Assembly: GCA_933228675.1 (NCBI GenBank)
Contig: OW121740.1
Coordinates: 52,592,174-52,656,173, forward strand
Reading direction: 5' to 3'
Length of the DNA stretch: 64,000 nucleotides
From: Stomorhina lunata
Lineage: Eukaryota; Arthropoda; Insecta; Diptera; Rhiniidae
Part shown: piece after piece, positions 43,981 through 54,967 of the stretch
How the letters are laid out: each line of letters starts with the position of its first letter
Position numbering within the stretch: position 1 is the first letter of the stretch
The notes under the pieces: generated by a model
Seen by the model: only the letters and a program-made list of their open reading frames with translations
What the model was told of the DNA's origin: nothing
Databases searched by the model: none
Translations under genes and position numbers: made by a program

Positions 43981-45112
43981 TGGGCAAATCCTGCATGACG
44001 GACGATACATTTGTACGGATTTTGTTGTACTTAAATGGGATCCCATTGTCGTATTACACGAGATATCTTTGCACAGATTTCGGAGAATATTATCCCATCG
44101 ATTGTGCTATCGAATGGCGTTTATTAATTTACATACTTCTTTTCGAGGAAAAAGATATTAGCTTTTGAAGTGCTGTGACGGACGCTACAAAAAATGGAAG
44201 TGACTTTTTTTTCAACACGTGTTTCTGTTAATCTTATCAAATCGTTCATAGTAATACAAAAATTGTAAATAATTGAAGGTAGAGGAAAATCAACAGATTT
44301 CAAAACAGCTTTTATATAATATTTTTAAGTTCCCACTTTCACCAAAAATCCATAAATGAGCTGTTGCGGACGCTAAGTGACGAACGATACAGTTTTTACT
44401 TGAATGTTTTTTATTAGGAAAAAATTTATATTAAATTTTTTTTTTCAGGATTCATTAATCAGTGAAAATAATGGTTTGATTTGTTCCAAATTTCATCTTC
44501 TTCCTTTTCATGTTCGCTGTTAAAATACGGTTTTTGGGCACAATTTAATATTTTCACAAAACGGCTTAATATATACATATATTTATTTAAAGTTTTACAC
44601 TTTTTGAATCTTATTTTTCGTCCCAAGAATGCTGCGGCTAGCTGTTAGAGTGTCCCAAAAATAAAAAAAGTAAGATTTCAAAATCATCTAATTTGCCCCA
44701 CTGTATATTTTTTTAACACCTAATATCTTAGATTTAATCTGTGGATATAGACAGTGTTATTGCTTTATGAATAAGACAGACATGTGTTCGTAAATATTGT
44801 ATTTAATAAATATCATTTTGTAAAAAATATATACTGTGACGGACGCTACACACTTTCCTATACATTAACATCTATATATTTTTAGCCTAATGTTAAGCAT
44901 AGTATAAGTTCTCTTTACGAACCAAGTTCAATTGGAGAAAACAGAAAAATTGCACTAGTCAAATTAAAAAACAACTTTATTTCTGTGACGGACGCTACGC
45001 ACTGAGAGCCCTCTTTTACTTGAGGTTATTTATATCACTCCAATTACTTTTGATGGGGTCTTTTACATCTACAATTAGAAAGAAGAAGAAGAAAAAGAAG
45101 ACTTTGAGCCCC
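43981..45112 (-). mobile_element. Element C, copy 2 (inverted)
   Basis: TGGGCAAATCC to GAGCCCC, flanked by TA. The motif reads CTGTGACGGACGCTA here, at 43996, 44173, 44361-44391 (double site), 44834 and 44983. The order and spacing of sites mirror copy 1. Intervening sequence is noticeably more diverged than the motifs. Confidence 0.65.
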
Positions 45113-45395
45113 TACTGAAACTTGATACCTAAATGGATGTTTTTGCGATTTTTATGAACTTTTAAAAAACCTATTATTTTAAAAAATATATAAAAATTCG
45201 TGATGGGTGCAAATAAAGACCTGCCATTCACGAAGAGGGCAATCAAAAATTGTATCCATTATATATTTTAAACGATTAATATATGGTAAATTTTTCCATA
45301 AACACAAATACGCGATTTTGACAGTTTTGAAATTTTGTCCTTGGTTTAAGGTTTTTCGGATTTGCCCATATCGAAAATTTAGATTAATCAAAATC
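45113..45395. other. Unassigned sequence
   Basis: No gene or repeat recognised between element C and the 20-bp array. Confidence 0.35.
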
Positions 45396-45628
45396 AATTG
45401 AAAATTTCTCAATTTCAAATAAAAATTCTCAATTTAGATTTAGATTAATCTAAATCAATTGAAAATTTCTCAGTTTCAAATGAAAATTCTCAATTTCAAT
45501 TGAAAATTCTCAATTTCAATTGAAAATTCGCAATTTCAATTGAAAACTCTCAAATTCAATTGAAAATTCTCAATTTCAATTGAATATTCTCAATTTCATT
45601 TGAATATTTCTCAATTTCAATTGAAAAT
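45396..45628. repeat. 20-bp tandem repeat, about 11 copies
   Basis: Unit CTCAATTTCAATTGAAAATT with small variants. TTTCAATTGAAA within it is a perfect palindrome. Confidence 0.85.
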
Positions 45629-45724
45629 GGTGTAGATCAATATAGAGTGCTATAAAATAAATACAAATTTTCTTAAATTTTATAATTTTCTATTTTGAAT
45701 AACCGTGTCCATAAGGATCTTATA

Positions 45725-47027
45725 TCGGGTGTTTTTTATTGACGTATAGAACTTTAAGTTGGCATCACGTTTTTAACTGGCGCCCATTTTGTCAGCTGTC
45801 AAGTGATTAATATTTAGTTTGGTTTGCCATTTCATCATGAACAGGTTGACAAAAGAACAACGCTTGCAAATCGTGCAAATTTATTTCGAAAATAATGGTT
45901 CAGTTCGCGAAGTTTACCGCAAGCTCCGTCCATTTTATGGTCGACATAATCGTCCATCAGAGCAATTAATTCGGTTAACCATGGATCGTTTTCGCACTAC
46001 GTTTACTCTATGTGATAATACGCATCCGCAGCGACGTCGAACAGTGCGCACCGAAGAAACAATTGCCGCTGTAGAGCAAAGTGTTGAAGAGGACCCGAAT
46101 GAATCGATTCGCCACCGTGCACAGTAATTGGAGCTTTGTCCATCAACTTTATGGAAGATTTTGCTCAAAGATCTTGGCTTGCGACCTTACAAGATCCAGC
46201 TTGTGCAAGAATTAAAGCCGCGAGACCATGCAATGCGTCGTGATTTTGGTGTATGGGCCGAAAATTAGATTGATCTCGATGCTGATTTTCATCGCAAAAT
46301 TTTGTTCAGTGATGAGGCTCACTTTTGGTTGAATGGCTACGTCAACAAGGAAAATTGCCGCATTTGGAGTGAAGAGAATCCACATGAGACCCTTGAGACG
46401 CCATTACATCCACAAAAACTGACTGTTTGGTGTGCTCTATGGGCTGGTGGAGTCATTGGGCCATACTTCTTCCGAAATAATGCTGGAGAGTCAGTTACCA
46501 TAAATGGAGACCGGTATAGAGCCATGATAACCGACAATTTTGTTCCCCAATTGGATGGCATGAACGTGGATGAGTTGTGGTTCCAACAAGACGGCGCTAC
46601 ATGCCACACAACGCACGTCACAATTGATTTATTGAAGGAAACATTCGATGAGCGCATAATTTCGCGGAATGGACCTGTCAATTGGCCACCAAGATCGTGC
46701 GATTTGACACCACTGGATTATTTTCTTTGGGGATATGTGAAGTTGCTCGTCTACGCCAACAAACCAGAAACGTTAGGGGACTTGGAAGCCAACATTCGTG
46801 GCGTTATTGCCAACATACGGCCCCATATGCTCGAAAAAGTAGTTGAAAATTGGACCTGTAGAATTGGCTTTATTCGAGCCAGCCGCGGCGGCCACATGCC
46901 CGAAATCATATTTAAACATTAATGGCATAAAAGTATCCTTCCAATAAAGCTAAATTGATGGACATTAAAACGATTTTCTTGTGTTTTATTTCAATTCGAA
47001 GTTCTATACCTCTAAAAAAACACCCAT
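45725..47027 (+). mobile_element. DD41D mariner-like element, copy B
   Basis: Full-length, TA-flanked, with the same inverted ends as copy A. The transposase frame starts at 45837 (MNRLTKEQRL) and is cut by a TAA after RHRAQ at about 46124 and a TAG near 46266. The rest is open to 46922: FSDEAHFWLNGY, WFQQDGATCHT and LTPLDYFLWGY. I count 41 residues between the second and third aspartates, as in the rosa/VISITOR (DD41D) group. Its right end is 25 bp past the FReD2 stop codon. Confidence 0.9.
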
Positions 47028-47052
47028 TATATTTAGTTATTAATAACTTCAA

Positions 47053-47176
47053 TTATACATTTCGACTACGTCGTATCATCATTTTGACATAGGGTATCGA
47101 GACAGTGTGCCCACGAAAAGCTTTCCAGTTAATGCCTCTGCCATGGGTGTTGTCGCCATATTTACCATTGAGATTA
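47053..47176 (-). CDS. FReD2 last exon
   Basis: Acceptor tatttacag|T at 47177/47176. Reads (S)NLNGKYGDNTHGRGINW, then AFRGHTVSIPYVKMMIRRSR and TAA at 47055-47053. A 71-bp intron separates it from the main exon. Downstream lies the DD41D element; the nearest AATAAA on this strand is 46990-46985, inside that element. Confidence 0.9.
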
Positions 47177-47247
47177 CTGTAAATATTTTTTAAATAATTC
47201 AAACTCATGTTCAATAATCAAAATCCAAAAGTTTATAAATATGTTAC

Positions 47248-47787
47248 CTATGATGACAGAACGTATACCACCAGGCTCCCGTATAAGACACAGCACAATT
47301 GCCATTCGGATTTTCGTCGTTGTCACGATCTTTGGTGGTAAATTTTCTACCAATATGAAGATGCAATGAATTTCCAGCTGTTCCCGAATATTTGCCCAAT
47401 CTTTTCAAACTATACAATTCCGTTTCGTTGCCTATAGCAAAGGCATCGTATTTGGCAAACACTCTGGTGGCATTAACATCTTCCATTACAATCAGCAATT
47501 CCTGGGGTCCATTGTATTTAGTAAGAGCATAAAGTTTTTTCATGCCAATAAAAAACTCGCCCTCAATATCTCCAAAACCCCTTTCATAATCCAACCAATC
47601 ACGATGGAAATCGACAGAACCATCCTGACGTCTTTGTATTACTGTCCAGTCGCCGCTTTCGGTTTCCACATCACAGGCCACATAAAAGGGATCATTGCTA
47701 TACTGTTCGACTTGAATTTGATAAATGCCACTGCGTCTGGTACATGCTGTAGCTGCAGCACAATCTTTCGGCAGAGCAACTTTATAG
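47248..47787 (-). CDS. FReD2 main exon: fibrinogen-related domain
   Basis: A secreted fibrinogen-related (lectin-like) protein, paralogue of FReD1. The exon opens at 47787 (ttattag|C) with YKVALPKDCAAATACTRRSG, then ACDVETESGDWTVIQRRQDG, GFGDIEGEFFIGMKKLYALT, calcium-site KDRDNDENPNGNCAVSYTGA and WWYTFCHH, ending in phase 2 at CATAG|GTAACA. The preferred model joins 54035-53958, 53888-53791, 53728-53688, 48023-47978, this exon and 47176-47053: 927 nt, 309 codons including stop. A competing start is a hydrophobic ORF beginning at ATG 48173 (MPKKFLSTWTLGIMIKLFEM), which could splice at 48095 into the 48023 exon. I prefer the 54 kb exons because their architecture matches FReD1 and FReD3. Confidence 0.92.
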
Positions 47788-47977
47788 CTAATAAAAAAAA
47801 AAGGTTTTCGAATGTTAAAGAATACGATTTAAACGATAATTTTTCGGACACACACAGGGAAGCTGATTTGAAAACCGATTGACCGATGATTTGCCGCACA
47901 GTGGCCAAAATCAAAATTATCTTTAATGAGTTTTGCAATTTTATTTTATGATTTTTGATATACATAAATTTTCTTAC

Positions 47978-48023
47978 CATTTTTCCGGAAATTTATCCAC
48001 GCGTATATCAAAAAATGGAAAAT
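47978..48023 (-). CDS. FReD2 micro-exon 2 (46 bp)
   Basis: Bounded by ctttccag|AT and AAAATG|GTAAGA. Reads (D)FPFFDIRVDKFPEK, sharing FDIRxD with FReD1 and identical in length and phases. Confidence 0.85.
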
Positions 48024-48177
48024 CTGGAAAGAAAAATGATCTGAATGAAATAAGATAATAGGCCTAACATATATTATAGTATTTAACTGCACACAGGCAA
48101 AAGCTAATATAGACATTTCGAACAATTTTATCATAATACCAAGGGTCCAAGTGCTTAAAAATTTCTTTGGCATATTT

Positions 48178-48684
48178 TTATACCACCATCAAAAAAGGGA
48201 GGTATATTGAGGTCACCATTCCGTTTGTAACCTCCTTAGTATTGACTCAAAATCATATATCCCTATTGATTCCTCATTTCTTGGAAAATTTTGGTATTGA
48301 AATTGGACGAAATCGGTTCATAGATTAAAGCTCCCGTATAACCTCGCCTAGGTAATAGCATATTTGCTAATAAATGACAATTTTACATAAGTACTAGGTA
48401 TATTATATTTCATTGAAATCTGTTCATATTTAACCATAGCTTCCATACAAAACACTTACGGAAATAGCCTAAATTCCACCTCAAATACACATAAATGCTA
48501 ACAAACGCTAAACTCTTAAATTTAGCACAAGGAAGTCTTATGTCAATGCCAGTCAGTGTGCAAAATTTTATCAACATCGGTCACCATTTTACTATAGTTC
48601 CCATACAAAAAACTTATGGAAACACAAAAATTCCAAAAAGAAAGATTGTTTCTGACCGTCAAATGAGAGCTCGATAGCACCTTA
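48178..48684 (+). repeat. Family B fragment
   Basis: Begins ATACCACCATCAAAAAAGG and carries module sequences up to CCTTAACGAAAACAAGTA, where a SINE and then an opposite family B copy follow. Confidence 0.65.
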
Positions 48685-48697
48685 ACGAAAACAAGTA

Positions 48698-49005
48698 TAT
48701 AATATATAATTCCCCGACAACATTCCAACTTGAAACAAGGGGTACTTCTCTCAGACAATGAGCTGCATCCGATTCTATTTTTTTAGACTCATTGAAAGGG
48801 ACCTACGTTTTAACGCCGGCTCCGAACGCCAAATGCATTAGTTAGAGAAGTTTTACATAGCCTAATACTCAATAACCAGTGGCTAGCTGAGTTATGAGGT
48901 GAACCGCCGCTTTTTTTTTAATTTATTTTTTCAATTGAGTCTGGCCAGGGATCGAACTTGGACCTCTGGTATGCTAGGCGAATGACTAACCTGCCACGGC
49001 GGTTC
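48698..49005 (-). mobile_element. tRNA-derived SINE, copy S4
   Basis: Flanked by an exact 13-bp target duplication ACGAAAACAAGTA (48685-48697 and 49006-49018). The tRNA-like head at the 49005 end has lost a few bases of the A box; the tail at the 48698 end is TA-rich. It inserted at the 3' end of the family B element that starts here. Confidence 0.88.
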
Positions 49006-49007
49006 AC

Positions 49008-50870
49008 GAAAACAAGTAAGAGTGTTATATTCGGCTGTGTCGAATCCTATATACCCACCATCAAGTTGTGTTAAATTTAGAAAGATATCTCATATATCTA
49101 CGAGGGTATAGCTAATTCAAAATGTAGACCGAATTCAAAATGTAGACCGAACCAACGCTTGTTGGTATTGTTTTAGTTCAACATCTAAAAGTATCTTAGT
49201 GATTTTTCTGGTATTCACTTTGCACATAATTTGGTCTCATAACCGGGTATAGTCACATTACATTAATAAGCTGCTAAATACTTTTCGCTGTAAATACTTA
49301 ATAGTTAGACCAAATACGTTGATAGTAATACGACTTTTCCATATATTTTGTTAGGAGTTCCAAATGCACCCACCCTTATAAAGACTGGACTTAACACTGG
49401 TTGATAGCTATCTAATTTATATACTGAATGTACCTTCAAATCTTTTTGAGTGCAGATATAAAAAGGGGATGTTATATGCGTAAGAACTATAGCAAATGTT
49501 GACCGATTATCACAAAATTTTATACACTGGCTGGTAGTTATATAAAGCCTATTCCTGTAAAATTTAGTGACCATAGCTGTCAAAGTTTATAATTTAATAG
49601 CTTTTAACTAGCCTTTGCTAGAATTTTTTTTGGTTTCCGGGAGTGTTTTTTATATGAAAGCTATAGCCAAATATGGACCGATTTCTATAAAATTTGATTT
49701 ACTGACCAATAGTTGCATAAAACTTCTCTATTCTAAATTTAGTCGTCATAGCTATTACAAATGTATTCAATTTATCAGCATTAAGGTGTTTCCCGGATCG
49801 GGGTTATGTGGGAGCTCTAACTAAAATTGAACCGATTTTGCCCATTTTCAAAACATTAAGCCTATTCCTGTAAAATTTAGTGGCCATAGCTGTCAAAGTT
49901 TATAATTTAATAGCTTTTAACTGGCCTTTGTTAATTTTTTTTTTTGGTTTCCAGGAGTGGTTTTTATATAAAAGCTATAGCCAAATATGGACCGATTTCT
50001 ATAAAATTTGATTTACTGACCAATAGCTGCATAATACTTCTCCATTCTAAATTTAGTCGTTATAGCAATTGCAAATGTATTCAATTTATCAGCATTAATG
50101 TGATTCCCGGGACGGGGTATAGGGGAGCTCTAACTAAATGTGAACAGATTTTGTCCATTTTCAATACACAGCTTTTCAAGATATCGAAATACTTTTGACC
50201 CTCTAGCTCTTTTCGTTAAGGAGCTATCGCGCTTTTATTTGACGGACAGACATACATAAACCCCCTTTCGTTATGTATTTTTGTGTTTTCGTAAGTTTTT
50301 TATATGGGAGCTATGGTCAACTGGTGACCGATTATAACAAAATTTGGCACAATGGTTGGTATTCACATAAGACTTCATTGTACTAAATTTAGTGGTTATA
50401 GCCATTAAAGTTTTAGATTTATTGGCATTTAAGTGTATTTTAGGTAAAATTTAGGCTGTTTCCATGAGTGTTTTGTATGGGAGCTATTGCTAAATGTGAA
50501 CCGATTTCGATAAATTTTATATGCTACCTAGTGCTTATGTAAAACTTCTATATACCAAATTATCATCATTTTTCATTTATTAGCAAATAAGCGATTAGCG
50601 TAGGCAAGGAAATATGGGAGCTATAGTCAAATGTGAACCGATTTTACCCATTTTCAATTTTCAATACCAATTTAACAGAAATGAAGACTATTTTTGCTAG
50701 ATTTCAGTGAGCTAGCTCCATCCGTTAAGGGGTTATCATGAATTCAACAGACAGACAATTCTAATCGTCTTAGAATTTTATAAGGATTCAGAATATACTT
50801 CAATTTTGGGTTTTGAGCCAATATTAAGGAAATTACAAACGGAATGACGGGGAATTATATATATATACAC
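49008..50870 (-). repeat. Family B element, nearly full-length copy
   Basis: Minus sense. The 3' hairpin ATTCGGC-tgt-GTCGAAT and AACAAGTAAGAGTG lie at the left; the TTTGTAATTTCCTTAATATT region lies at the right. Internal AAAAGGGGATGTTATATGCG marks the usual (TA)n position, unexpanded here. Confidence 0.7.
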
Positions 50871-50871
50871 A

Positions 50872-50873
<2 letters not shown>

Positions 50874-50950
<77 letters not shown>
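50874..50950. repeat. (TA)n microsatellite
   Basis: Nearly pure TA dinucleotide run of about 77 bp at the junction of family B and family A sequence. Confidence 0.95.
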
Positions 50951-50956
<6 letters not shown>

Positions 50957-50984
50957 CCTGTAGCTTTTTCAATTATTGCCCAAT

Positions 50985-51545
50985 ATAGTTCATTTTTCAA
51001 TTTGGAATGAGCTTCGATTTTTTTAATTACTTCATGAAAATAAAATAAAAATAAACTTCAAATTCTCATTATCTTTAGATTTACGAGCCTTTTTGTGATT
51101 TTTGTCTAATATAGTGCGTTTTTAAAGAAAAATTTGTATAGGACCTATGGTCAAATGTGGACCGATTTCATTTCGAAATTTGGTACAGAGATTTTAGTTT
51201 GCATAAGCAGTATTTGTTTTAAATTTCATGAAAAAATATTGATATTTGTGGCCAATATAGCAATTCCGGGAAGTGGGACCTATGGGAGGTACCATAAATA
51301 ATGGACCGATTTTGACCAATTTCAATAGCCATGGTCCCATTATCAAAAAAATGATCTGTGCCAAATTTCATCAAATTATCTTTAGAATTGCGACCTGTAG
51401 TTTGATTACAAGGTTTACATGGGGGTCCAGCCAGCCAGACGGACGGACGGACGGACGGACGGACATCGCTAAATCGACTCAGAAAGTGATTCTAAGCCTA
51501 TTGGTATACTAAAGGTGGGTCATCAGCACAAAAGAGGGTAAAAAC
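50985..51545 (-). repeat. Family A fragment with (GGAC)n tract
   Basis: Minus sense. GACCGATTTTGACCAATTTC modules, GACGGACGGACGGACGGACG at about 51438-51465 and the adjoining GAGTCGATTTAGCGATGTCC core (minus strand). Confidence 0.7.
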
Positions 51546-52074
51546 AGGTAAAAAGGGGAAAAAATCGAAAATATATATCTCCTAAAGTAATAGGTATAGA
51601 AACAAAATTAAAATTACGTTTTAAACAGCTATGAAAATAAGCGGACAGGTGCTTGGTACTTTTTTGAAACTATGTCCGATAGGGGGTCAAAAAGGGTGAA
51701 AATAGTTTATTTTTGGTACTTTTTTAATCCACTCTTATATTTTAAACCGAAGAATATAGAAAGGAACTTTGTACTGCAGTCAATAGATGTGAAAGAAATA
51801 TTTAACACGTACTTGGTACTTTTTTTATGTTGGGGCCAAAATGGGTAAAAAAGGGATAAAATGATAACTTAACATCTCAAAAGTAATATGAATAGGAATT
51901 ATGTTAACTGCGTTTTAAAAAAATGTACCGAATTCAATTGGTACCAAAGGAGTACCAAATAAGCATATGAAACTTTTTGAAAGTAGTGGATAAAAAGGGG
52001 AAAAATGAGTAATGTTATAACTTTTAAACAAATGAATGTTTGTATGTATGTTCTTTATGTGAATTTGATCATAT
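51546..52074. repeat. Degenerate repeats with GGTACTTTTTT
   Basis: Three loosely similar segments with CTTGGTACTTTTTT and (A/G)GGGTCAAAAAGGGT-like runs, spaced about 170-200 bp. Too diverged to define a unit. Confidence 0.4.
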
Positions 52075-52760
52075 TATGCTCTTTAGCAAAGATGTTGCGG
52101 ATAAGCCGGCGAAGGTTTTTAAGTTGGTAAGACTAATTTCCGTTAGGTGGCGTCACTGAAAATGACTAAAAATTAATTAAATCGTAAACTGTATATTTGA
52201 TCATGCTATTATCTTTAGCAAAGTTGTAGCGCATGAGCCGGCAAAGGTTTTTTAGTTGGTGTGAATAATTTCCGACAAGTGGCACTACTGAAAATTACTC
52301 AAAATCAATTTTATCGTAAGCTGTACATTTAATCATGCTATAATCTTTAGCAAAGTTGTTGCACATGAGCCGACGAAGGTTTCTTAATTGGTATGAAGAA
52401 ATTTCGACAGGTGGCGCCACTGAAATTTACTCAAAGTGAATTTAATCGTAAGCTGTACAAAGTACAACAGTGGCGCCACTGAAAATTACTTAAAATGCAT
52501 TTAATCGTAAACTGTGCATTTGATCATGTTATAATCATTAGAAAAGTTGTTACGCATAAGCAGACGAAGGTTCCTTAGTTGGTATGAACAACTTCAGGTG
52601 GCGCCACTGAAAATTACTCAAAATGAAAGAAATCGTAAGCTGTGCCTTTGATCAGGCTATAATATTTAGCAAAGTTGTTGAGCATGAGTCGACGGAGGTT
52701 TGACCAATTTCCAAAATTTTTCAAAATGAGTTAATCTATAAACTATGCAAAACTATGTGT
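52075..52760. repeat. About 130-bp tandem repeat with GTGGCGCCAC core, five copies
   Basis: TTTAGCAAAGTTGTTG-like starts recur at about 52083, 52214, 52346, 52537 and 52665 (one unit carries an extra piece of about 60 bp). Conserved elements are GCATGAGCCGACGAAGGTT, GGTGGCGCCACTGAAAATTA and AATCGTAAACTGT. A single inverted unit is at 31930-32035. Confidence 0.75.
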
Positions 52761-52860
52761 TGATCGGAAAAAATAAATAAAATAATTCGAATTTAACTGA
52801 ATATTTGCACAAAATGCTTATCATAAAGCTCCGAGCAAGGCTCGGTCAACCAGGTACTAA

Positions 52861-53663
52861 AAAACAAATAAGAAAGTGCTATAGTCGGTCAAGCCCGACC
52901 ATACGATACCCTTCACCATTGAGGTCGAAGGTGTTCTTTTTCCTGTATAAAGACAAATATTTGCTAAATTTTGCCATCATACAAACATTTTCTCAAAACT
53001 AATATCTTGAAGCTGTTTACGCCATTTGGACTTATATGAGAGCTAGGGTCAAATGTGGACCGATTATATCGAAATTTGGCAAATTGATTACATTTTTTAC
53101 AAAAAATATGTATGTAAAAAGTCAACTCAAAATTCTTATTATCTTCAGATTTCCCAGCGTTTTAGTGATTTTTGTCTCATTGAGTGCATTTTAACGTAAT
53201 AATTTGTATGGGAGCTATGGTCAAATGTGGACTGATTTTAACGAAATTTAGTACAGTTATTTAAGTTGACATGGGCCGTGTTTGTTTTAAATTTCAAGAA
53301 AAAATATTAATATTTGTGGTCAATATATCAATTCTGGGAAGTGGGACCTATGGAAGGTGCTATAACTTATGGACCGATTTTGACAAATTTCAATAGCCAT
53401 GGTCCCATTGTAAACAAAATTATCTGTGCCAAATTTAATCAAATTGTCTTTTGAATTACGATCTGTAGTTTGATTACATGGTTTACATGGGGGTCCAGCC
53501 AACCAGACGGACGGACGGACTGACATAGCTAAATCGACTCAGAAAGTGATTCTAAGCCTATTGGTATACTAAAAGGTGGGTCTAAGACAAATATTGCTAT
53601 GCGTTACATATATCAGCACAAACTTATAATACCCTTTCCACCTATAGTGGTGAAGGGTATTAA
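52861..53663 (-). repeat. Family A element, full-length copy
   Basis: Minus sense from ATACCCTTCACCACTATAGG at 53663 to the 3' hairpin and AACAAATAAGAAAGTG at 52861. It begins about 25 bp after the FReD2 micro-exon donor at 53688/53687, on the same strand as the gene. Confidence 0.8.
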
Positions 53664-53687
53664 AACTCATTTGTATTGGTCTCTTAC

Positions 53688-53728
53688 CATTTTGTTTGGA
53701 TCCATTGCTTTCTAACTTAATTTTATAA
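53688..53728 (-). CDS. FReD2 micro-exon 1 (41 bp)
   Basis: Bounded by taattttcag|T and AAATG|GTAAGA. Reads (N)YKIKLESNGSKQN and exits in phase 1, same length and phases as FReD1 micro-exon 1. A 5.66-kb repeat-filled intron leads to 48023. Confidence 0.75.
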
Positions 53729-53790
53729 CTGAAAATTATGGAAAATATTAAAGATTTCATTAATTTGAAAATAAAAATGTTATTTTATAC

Positions 53791-53888
53791 TTTGATTTTA
53801 GTTCTTGCACAATGTCCTTTAGTTCATCAAAGTCACGGAAAATTTTTTTCAAAGTTCGTTCTTCGCCCTCAATTATGATTTTGTTGCA
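53791..53888 (-). CDS. FReD2 coiled-coil exon
   Basis: Acceptor tttctag|T. Reads CNKIIIEGEERTLKKIFRDF, then DELKDIVQELKS, a strongly amphipathic helix. The donor CAAA|GTATAA is weaker than its paralogues but gives phase 2 as required. The leading cysteine may form an inter-chain disulphide. Confidence 0.75.
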
Positions 53889-53957
53889 CTAGAAATACAT
53901 TTTTTTTTTGTTTTAATAAATTTTACTTAAGATGTCCCTTCAGTCCAGAATATTTAC

Positions 53958-54035
53958 CTCTTCTGACTCAGCTTTTACTCTTAAGCAAACAAAAAATATT
54001 AACAAAGTAAAGAAATAAATTTTTAATTTCCACAT
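53958..54035 (-). CDS. FReD2 first coding exon (signal peptide)
   Basis: ATG at 54035 begins MWKLKIYFFTLLIFFVCLRV then KAESEE, an obvious signal peptide with a likely cleavage after KA. Donor GAAGAG|GTAAAT, phase 0, as in FReD1 and FReD3. Confidence 0.78.
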
Positions 54036-54249
54036 TTTAAAAGTTGCGCTCGAATGTTAAATCTTTAAATTATTAATAAGAACTAAAAATACTCGTAATA
54101 AAATGGATTTTTCTTATACTAAAAATGACGTTAATCTTTAATGATCCGCGTATTCAGATGAAGTTCTCAGTGATTCCCCATTAAATTTCTTATCTCTTTA
54201 AATATTTTCAGAACAACAAATAGACTCAAGAATATACTTGTACGTAAAC

Positions 54250-54435
54250 TTAATCTTTAATATTTACAGATATTCGACAGTGTCGAATCGTAAATACCCT
54301 TCATCAACTCTGTGCCAAAAGTAAAGTACAGATTCTGTACTACAGAATCGAAAAAGTTTATGGCCATTTGTGTATTTTTCTAAAGAAATTATTTGATCTA
54401 TCGGTTTGTTAATCTATTCAAGAACGCTGTTTTTA
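54250..54435. repeat. Family E head fragment
   Basis: ATTCGACAGTGTCGAAT hairpin followed by AAATACCCTTCATCAAC and AAAAGTAAAGTACAGA; the same beginning occurs at 61893. It shares the hairpin head with families A and B but has a different body. Confidence 0.5.
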
Positions 54436-54924
54436 TACCCTTCACCACCATAGGTGGAAAGGGTATTATAAGTTTGTGCTGATGTATGTAACGCATAGAA
54501 ATATTTGTCCTAGACCCATCTTTTAGTATACCAATAGGCTTAGAATCACTTTCTGAGTCGATTTAGGTCGATTTCTGAGTCGATTTTAGTCAAATCGGTT
54601 CAAATTTACTTAGAGCTCCCATACTCCGCCCCGGGAATCACATTTATGCTGATAAATTGAATACAATTGTAGTAGCTATGACGACTAAATTTAGAATGGA
54701 GAAGTTTTTTCAGTATATCAAATTTTATCGGAATCGGTCCACATTTGACTGTAGCTTTCATATAAAAACCACTCCTGGAAACCAAAAAAAAAAAAATAAA
54801 TGTAACAAAGAAATTTTAGTAACTATGAGAGCTATGGCCACTAAATTTTACAAGAATAAACTTTAAATAAATACCAGCCAATGTGTAAAATTTGGGACAA
54901 TAGGTCAACATCTGGCTATAGTTC

Positions 54925-54949
54925 TTATATATATATATATATATATATA
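54925..54949. repeat. (TA)n tract at the family B position
   Basis: TTCTTA(TA)nACATCCCC: a 25-bp TA run where other family B copies have only 8-12 bp. Confidence 0.85.
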
Positions 54950-54967
54950 ACATCCCCTTATGTTGTA

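Noticed and set aside
48095..48173. ATG with hydrophobic N-terminus (MPKKFLSTWTLGIMIKLFEM) as first exon of FReD2
   Set aside because: Possible, since GCCT|GTGTGC would splice in phase, but the 54 kb exons match the exon plan of FReD1 and FReD3. Kept as an alternative only.
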